From Bolinopsis microptera (lineage: Eukaryota > Ctenophora > Tentaculata > Lobata > Bolinopsidae): a DNA stretch of 60,000 nucleotides. Positions 55,297 through 60,000 of this stretch are shown here, one piece after another. The stretch spans positions 1,826,028 through 1,886,027 of the forward strand of contig NC_087079.1 of the NCBI RefSeq assembly GCF_026151205.1, in the 5' to 3' direction. The translations under genes and the position numbers were made by a program. Numbering within the stretch: the first letter of the stretch is position 1; the number at the start of each line of letters is the position of its first letter. A model generated the notes under the pieces. It made no database searches. It was not told the DNA's origin and saw only the letters and a program-made list of their open reading frames with translations.

Positions 55297-55870
55297 GTTA
55301 GGGACAATTAACATTAATACAGGACCATCTGGGAAAAAATTTGCGACAAGCTGATTTTTACAGGAATGTGTTGCCCATAGTGTCAGGAACCACCCCAAAG
55401 AGTTTTGAATCTGGATCTGTTGAGCAAAAAAAGTTACAGCCAATTTTCTTCAGGCGCGTATGTCAGCCTGAGGACCACACTTGAAAAACTCGTAACTATC
55501 GTAATAAAGACCCCCAGGAGCACCATAGGGGGTGCAAAATGACCGCAATAGTGACATTATGTGGGACGAATCAGTGTTTTAGGGTCGTCAGATCTTTACT
55601 TATTGAGATAATTTCATTTTTATAGGCTAACCTCTCAAAAATTTACTAAAATTTTGAAATTTTACTTAAATTTGGAAATTTAGCAAAATTGTTGTAAAAT
55701 TAAAACATTGTCTAGTTATCAGTATTCAAATTCTAAAATTTACTTTCAATCGTCAATTGATCCTTATATTAGTATAGTAAATAATATACATATCACATCA
55801 AATTCTGTAAAAAAAGGTCCTGAATTATTAGCATGGTGTCTTTGATTGGCAACTATTAGGTCACTTCTGG

Positions 55871-58091
55871 CTATCCCATTTCCTCGGAGTTGTTTGATTC
55901 TCCTGAATCGTCCTGTCTTTCGGGTGCATTAGTGCAACTTAATCCATGACATTGGCCACATGCAGGTAGACATTTAAAGCCATACTTCCGGCAGGAACAC
56001 CTTAAGTACTTACAAGGGTTCTCAACCTCCGACGAGCAATTGCAGCAAATGAGGTTGAGCATCCCTGCCGGGGCAATCGCAGCTTTAGTCGGGATTGGCC
56101 GGTAGTATCCTTCAGAACTCATCTCCCATCCATAATGTAGTGGATTTAGACTTGCAGTGTCGAGTGTCACCCAGTTATGGTACTGAAGATATGATCTTAA
56201 TATATGCTCAGCTGCAGAGGATGTAGACGGTGGTAGCCTTGATGGGTTGAGTTTTTTCTTTGCTATCATTCTACTGTAGCTGAAAATCTGAGAGTTTCAA
56301 GTGCCTTGGTTTTATCTCCATAGATATGTTGAAACAAGGAGAGGCCAGCTTTAATGACTTCATTTGTTGAAACTCTCACAGAGAGTAATGATGCTAAATG
56401 ACCCTCCTCATGAAAAGAAACTGCCTTTTTCAATATCTTCACCTTACCAAAGCCATGTATACTGCTGACCGTGTCACATCCTGAGAAACTGTGAACAAAC
56501 AGTTATATGCGTTTTATGTTGGCATCAAGAGCATTTACTATTTTACTGATCGAGTGTGAGCCGTTTCTGGTCGTCATCACAATTTTATTGTGATCCTCAG
56601 TAAAATGATGAATAAGGAGGCAAAGTATATCAGTATCCTCTGCTTTTACCTCAACATCTTCGTAGAAGGACAAGTTTAAAGCTTTACTAGCTACCATGGT
56701 ATCAGCATCATCAGCAGCTACATGTACTTCAATTCCATGTTCTGTAAAAACGTTCAAAAGAAGCTTTATAAGCTCATGCTTGTTCTTTGAGTTGCTGAAC
56801 AGTTTTTTCGTCGGAACTGTGCACACAGTAGTACTTTTAATAGCTATATCAGAGCAGTATGCCTTGATTCTTCGCTGATGCTCATGATCTTTTGTTGATC
56901 GGGCATAGCCATCAAACACAACAATCACTTTTCGCTGTTCGGATTTCGGAACTAGCTTAAGGTATTCATTAGCTATGTCGCCGTATGTTTCAAAGCCTGT
57001 GAACGAGGTAACTTGATAGAGTAGCCATCCACTATCAATTATTAATGGGGAGGATGGGTTGCTAAATGTCACAGTACAATCAACAACATTCTTGAGGTAT
57101 TGCCCAAGGGCTGCCTTGTTTGCCTTTCTCATCATCAGATGAGCAGATTCTGCTCATTGTTAAAAAGACTCATCGGCATTGCTGTGAGCTCATATTGCAA
57201 GCTTTCCTCCAGTGTAGACTCTCGTTCAGATGCGAAGACAAGCCGATTAAAAATTGTCAATGAGTCTATAACAATGTCTTTTTCGTTCACCCTCACTGTC
57301 CTCTTTAGAAGGGTCAAGTTTCCGACTTTGCCTTTAACTCGAAACTTATCGATAAAGCTTTTGCCATCCAGCTCTTTCTGGAGGGCAGTACCAACTGAAA
57401 TGCAATCTTCTGGGTTGAAATTATCCTTATCTTTCTGTGATATGAGACCCGTTGAGTACGATAGCATTTTAGTCTTGTCTTCAGATTCGTCGAAATCAGC
57501 TGTATCTTTAAACCAACACAACAGCTTGGTAAACACTGCAATATTTTTCTGTACAGAAGATTTGCTAAGATCTGAGTGATTAGCACTAGAGGCTTTTGTT
57601 GTTGTTCTTTTATTGGATAAGTCTGCAATAGCTTCATCGACACTCTCGTTTATCAACGCCATTTGATTGAGGGTTGCAGTCCATAACTTATGGGCAGATT
57701 CATGAGTTCGCATTCTCCCTTCAGACAAACCCCCTGATGACTTTGCAGCCTTCATTAGTCGCTGTTCGATCGACAGGTCTGTCCACACACCAGACCACTC
57801 GTGTTCATTATATCGAACTGTGTGCAGACCTACGACCTTGAACGTTTTGACTAGTGCCCCATACTGAACCTCAAGTACGGTAATCTGCTCAAGATACAGC
57901 CGTAGAGCTTTGGAGTACTGACCTCGACCTGCTGCTGCAAAGATAGGCAACATCTTAGCCACAATTGCAAGATGTAGATCGAAGTCATGTAACCGTTCTG
58001 CTCTTATAAAATCTTTTATTAAGCAAATGAAACCATGATAAGTTGTCCAAAGAGCAGCTGTGCGGCTGTTCGACGATAACATCTCGAACTT
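55871..58091 (-). pseudogene. Mobile gene with FEN1/XPG-like nuclease and Cys-rich C-terminus
   Basis: About 740 codons in four frame pieces. (1) From 58091 to 57135, truncated at the 5' side: FICLIKDFIRAERLHDFDLHL, cited as KDFIRAERLHDFDLHL, and SSGGLSEGRMRTHESAHKLW. (2) From 57135 to 56503: IIDSGWLLYQ, KVIVVFDGYARS, VHVAADDADTMVASKAL and KAEDTDILCLLIHH. After an in-frame TAA at 56503: (3) FVHSFSGCDTVSSIHGFGK to about 56275. (4) From 56269 to 55871: LPPSTSSAAEHILRSYLQ and a Cys-rich end (ICCNCSSEV, CKYLRCSCRK, CGQCHGLSC). The acidic words and the GCDT-SIHGFGK helix-hairpin mirror FEN1 (VFDG, EAEA, TEDMD, GCDYCxSIxGIG). Pieces 1/2 overlap as TGATG; pieces 3/4 need a one-base shift. Similar uncharacterised proteins recur in invertebrate genomes (from memory). 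Clearly inactive here. Confidence 0.82.
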
Positions 58092-58644
58092 CAGTTTCTT
58101 TTCATGAGGAGGGTCATTTAGCATCATTACTCTCTGTGAGAGTTTCAACAAATGAAGTCATTGAAGCTGGCCTCTCCTTGTTTCAACATATCTATGGAGA
58201 TAAAACCAAGGCACTTGAAACTCTCAGATTTTCAGCTACAGTAGAATGATAGCAAAGAAAAAACTCAACCCATCAAGGCTACCGCCGTCTACATCCTCTG
58301 CAGCTGAGCATATATTAAGATCATATCTTCAGTACCATAACTGGGTGACACTCGACACTGCAAGTCTAAATCCACTACATTATGGATGGGAGATGAGTTC
58401 TGAAGGATACTACCGGCCAATCCCGACTAAAGCTGCGATTGCCCCGGCAGGGATGCTCAACCTCATTTGCTGCAATTGCTCGTCGGAGGTTGAGAACCCT
58501 TGTAAGTACTTAAGGTGTTCCTGCCGGAAGTATGGCTTTAAATGTCTACCTGCATGTGGCCAATGTCATGGATTAAGTTGCACTAATGCACCCGAAAGAC
58601 AGGACGATTCAGGAGAATCAAACAACTCCGAGGAAATGGGATAG
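58092..58644 (+). pseudogene. Inverted second copy of the Cys-rich 3' end
   Basis: Plus-strand reading of the right arm: SVRVSTNEVIEAGLSLFQHI to a stop at 58249, then a frame from 58246 identical to the 132-residue left-arm piece, ending in the CSCRK/CGQCHG Cys-rich domain. Both arms share the same one-base frame break before MIAKKKLNPS, so that defect predates the inverted copying. One visible difference is GTCATTG here against GTCATTA in the left arm. Confidence 0.9.
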
Positions 58645-59212
58645 CCAGAAGTGACCTAATAGTTGCCAATCAAAGACACCATGCTAATAATTCAGGACCT
58701 TTTTTTACAGAATTTGATGTGATATGTATATTATTTACTATACTAATATAAGGATCAATTGACGATTGAAAGTAAATTTTAGAATTTGAATACTGATAAC
58801 TAGACAATGTTTTAATTTTACAACAATTTTGCTAAATTTCCAAATTTAAGTAAAATTTCAAAATTTTAGTAAATTTTTGAGAGGTTAGCCTATAAAAATG
58901 AAATTATCTCAATAAGTAAAGATCTGACGACCCTAAAACACTGATTCGCCCCACATAATGTCACTATTGCGGTCATTTTGCACCCCCTATAATGCTCCTG
59001 GGGGTCTTTATTACGATAGTTACGAGTTTTTCAAGTGTGGTCCTCAGGCTGACATACGCGTCTGAAGAAAATTGGCTGTAACTTTTTTTGCTCAACAGAT
59101 CCAGATTCAAAACTCTTTGGGGTGGTTTCCGACACTATGGACAACACATTCCTGTAAAAATCAGCTTGTCGCAAATTTTTTCCCAGATATTTTGCATTAT
59201 TCCCTAACTATT

Positions 59213-60000
59213 AATTAATAAGTCCATGGGATAAAATAAGATTTGTAATTTCATATTGCCTATCACCTATCACCTATGTTACTTTACATATACTGCTTCT
59301 AGTTACACGCTAGCGATCTCAGTCCCCAATAAACGTGTGACCCAACAGAAGGGATTGTGGAAGGACACATACATTTTTCATTAACATGTGCCCTGATTAC
59401 CCCCTCCGTTGAGCTACAGGGAACGTTGATCGCTAGTCTGTAGTCAGATCGTTAATAAAATTTAATTTAAAATTGATTGCCGGGCAATGGTGTCAGTGTA
59501 GTGAGAGACGTTAAGTTAGGTGAACATTGGTACAAAAATATAAAAATATAATAATATAGCAGTTTATCTCTAAGTTACAATCACTATTTGTAGTATACAA
59601 ACAGTTCCATTCAAAAGAATAAAGGAAGGAACACATATTCATTAAAATGTTGGTAGACAGGATAGGATGTTTAAAAAACTTGTCATTAGTATTTTGAAGT
59701 GATCATGAAGTAATATCATTCATTATAATTCCTCTTTGATGTTCGAAATCGCATATAAATCTATCCCTAGTACTTAAGATTATGATGTAGTTTACAACAT
59801 GAAAAAATTGTTTTCGATTTCTTTTGAGCTGCTGTTTACTAATTTACCATGTCAATTATATAATAGTCAAACGTTGAATTACAAAGTACACGAAAAATAT
59901 TTTTTCCAAGCTTCTTGTTCTATAACAACAGAAAAGCAAACAATAAATTACCTGAGGACCCCAGGCTATTATGTTCATTAACATAATATAGATTTGGCGG
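59213..60000. other. Intergenic, no gene recognised
   Basis: AT-rich sequence to the window end. No coding region that I can support. Confidence 0.5.

Larger units (their letters stand above)
55297..59212. mobile_element. Inverted-repeat structure around a FEN1-like mobile gene
   Basis: Two arms of about 1.12 kb (55297-56423 and 58092-59212) are reverse complements of each other with about 98-99 percent identity over the sections compared. They flank a 1.67-kb unique centre. Each arm contains the 3' end of the same gene plus its downstream sequence. The outer ends become unequal around ATAGTTAGGGA (55297) and TCCCTAACTAT (59212). The arrangement looks like a 5'-truncated mobile gene whose 3' portion was copied in inverted orientation onto its broken end. 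No target duplication was identified. Confidence 0.9.

Noticed and set aside
58092-58151. Start of the 338-codon frame at 58151 as a real N-terminus
   Set aside because: The first 20 codons are antisense reading of the inverted right arm; the true gene sequence begins at about 58091 and is truncated.
1-60000. Spliced-leader RNA gene, tRNA or rRNA genes
   Set aside because: I searched for an SL-type donor with Sm site and for tRNA-like cloverleafs by eye and found none that I could support.

Overview
The window looks like nuclear DNA of an early-branching or otherwise invertebrate animal. It is AT-rich, its genes have introns with GT-AG borders, its proteins are animal-type (FBXO30/40, FAM50/XAP5, Gemin6, PLAT-lipoxygenase, two-pore channel, kringle/Ig membrane proteins), and it carries non-LTR and Penelope-like retroelements, TIR elements and satellite DNA. 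A cnidarian would fit, but the sequence alone does not prove this. I see no prokaryotic signal and no CRISPR array.

Layout. 1-11.8 kb is a repeat landscape. A 185-bp satellite (1237-1800 continuing at 5024-5790) is split by an antisense, 5'-truncated RNase H-bearing LINE (1801-5023) with a poly(A) tail and a 13-bp target duplication. A second satellite array in opposite orientation (6449-9332) has a 740-bp four-monomer higher-order period and sits inside a TA-flanked TIR element (5947-9483). Two decayed monomers lie at 11158-11535. At 12.4-14.7 kb is an intronless lipoxygenase-family gene lacking two expected iron ligands. At 15.6-15.9 kb there is a cluster of palindromes, two of them perfect and 58 bp long. 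At 16.7-24.2 kb there are three tandem minus-strand kringle-domain type I membrane protein genes, two with an Ig-like domain and two with a shared cytoplasmic tail motif.

At 25.3-39.7 kb three plus-strand genes follow one another: GEMIN6, a 14-finger C2H2 gene and FAM50. Each has a 3' splice acceptor only 4-7 nt before its ATG, which suggests spliced-leader trans-splicing or short 5' UTR introns. The 7.5-kb FAM50 intron contains, antisense, an intronless two-pore channel gene with two 1-nt frame offsets, plus a Penelope-like remnant and a CR1/L2/Jockey-like reverse transcriptase. At 40.0-41.8 kb is a seven-exon gene for a glutaredoxin-fold-like Lys/Glu-rich protein. At 45.0-54.1 kb is a ten-exon FBXO30/40-like SCF ubiquitin ligase adaptor. 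At 55.3-59.2 kb is a large inverted-repeat structure (arms about 1.1 kb) built around a broken mobile gene that encodes a FEN1/XPG-like nuclease domain with a Cys-rich C-terminus.

Functional links. GEMIN6 and FAM50 both belong to snRNP/spliceosome biology. The kringle genes form one cell-surface family made by tandem duplication. Single-nucleotide frame offsets recur in kringle copies A and C, the channel gene and the mobile ORFs, while the lipoxygenase, GEMIN6, zinc-finger, kringle B, glutaredoxin-like and FBXO30 frames are clean, as are all the FAM50 exons found. Pseudogenisation and uncorrected assembly indels both remain possible.
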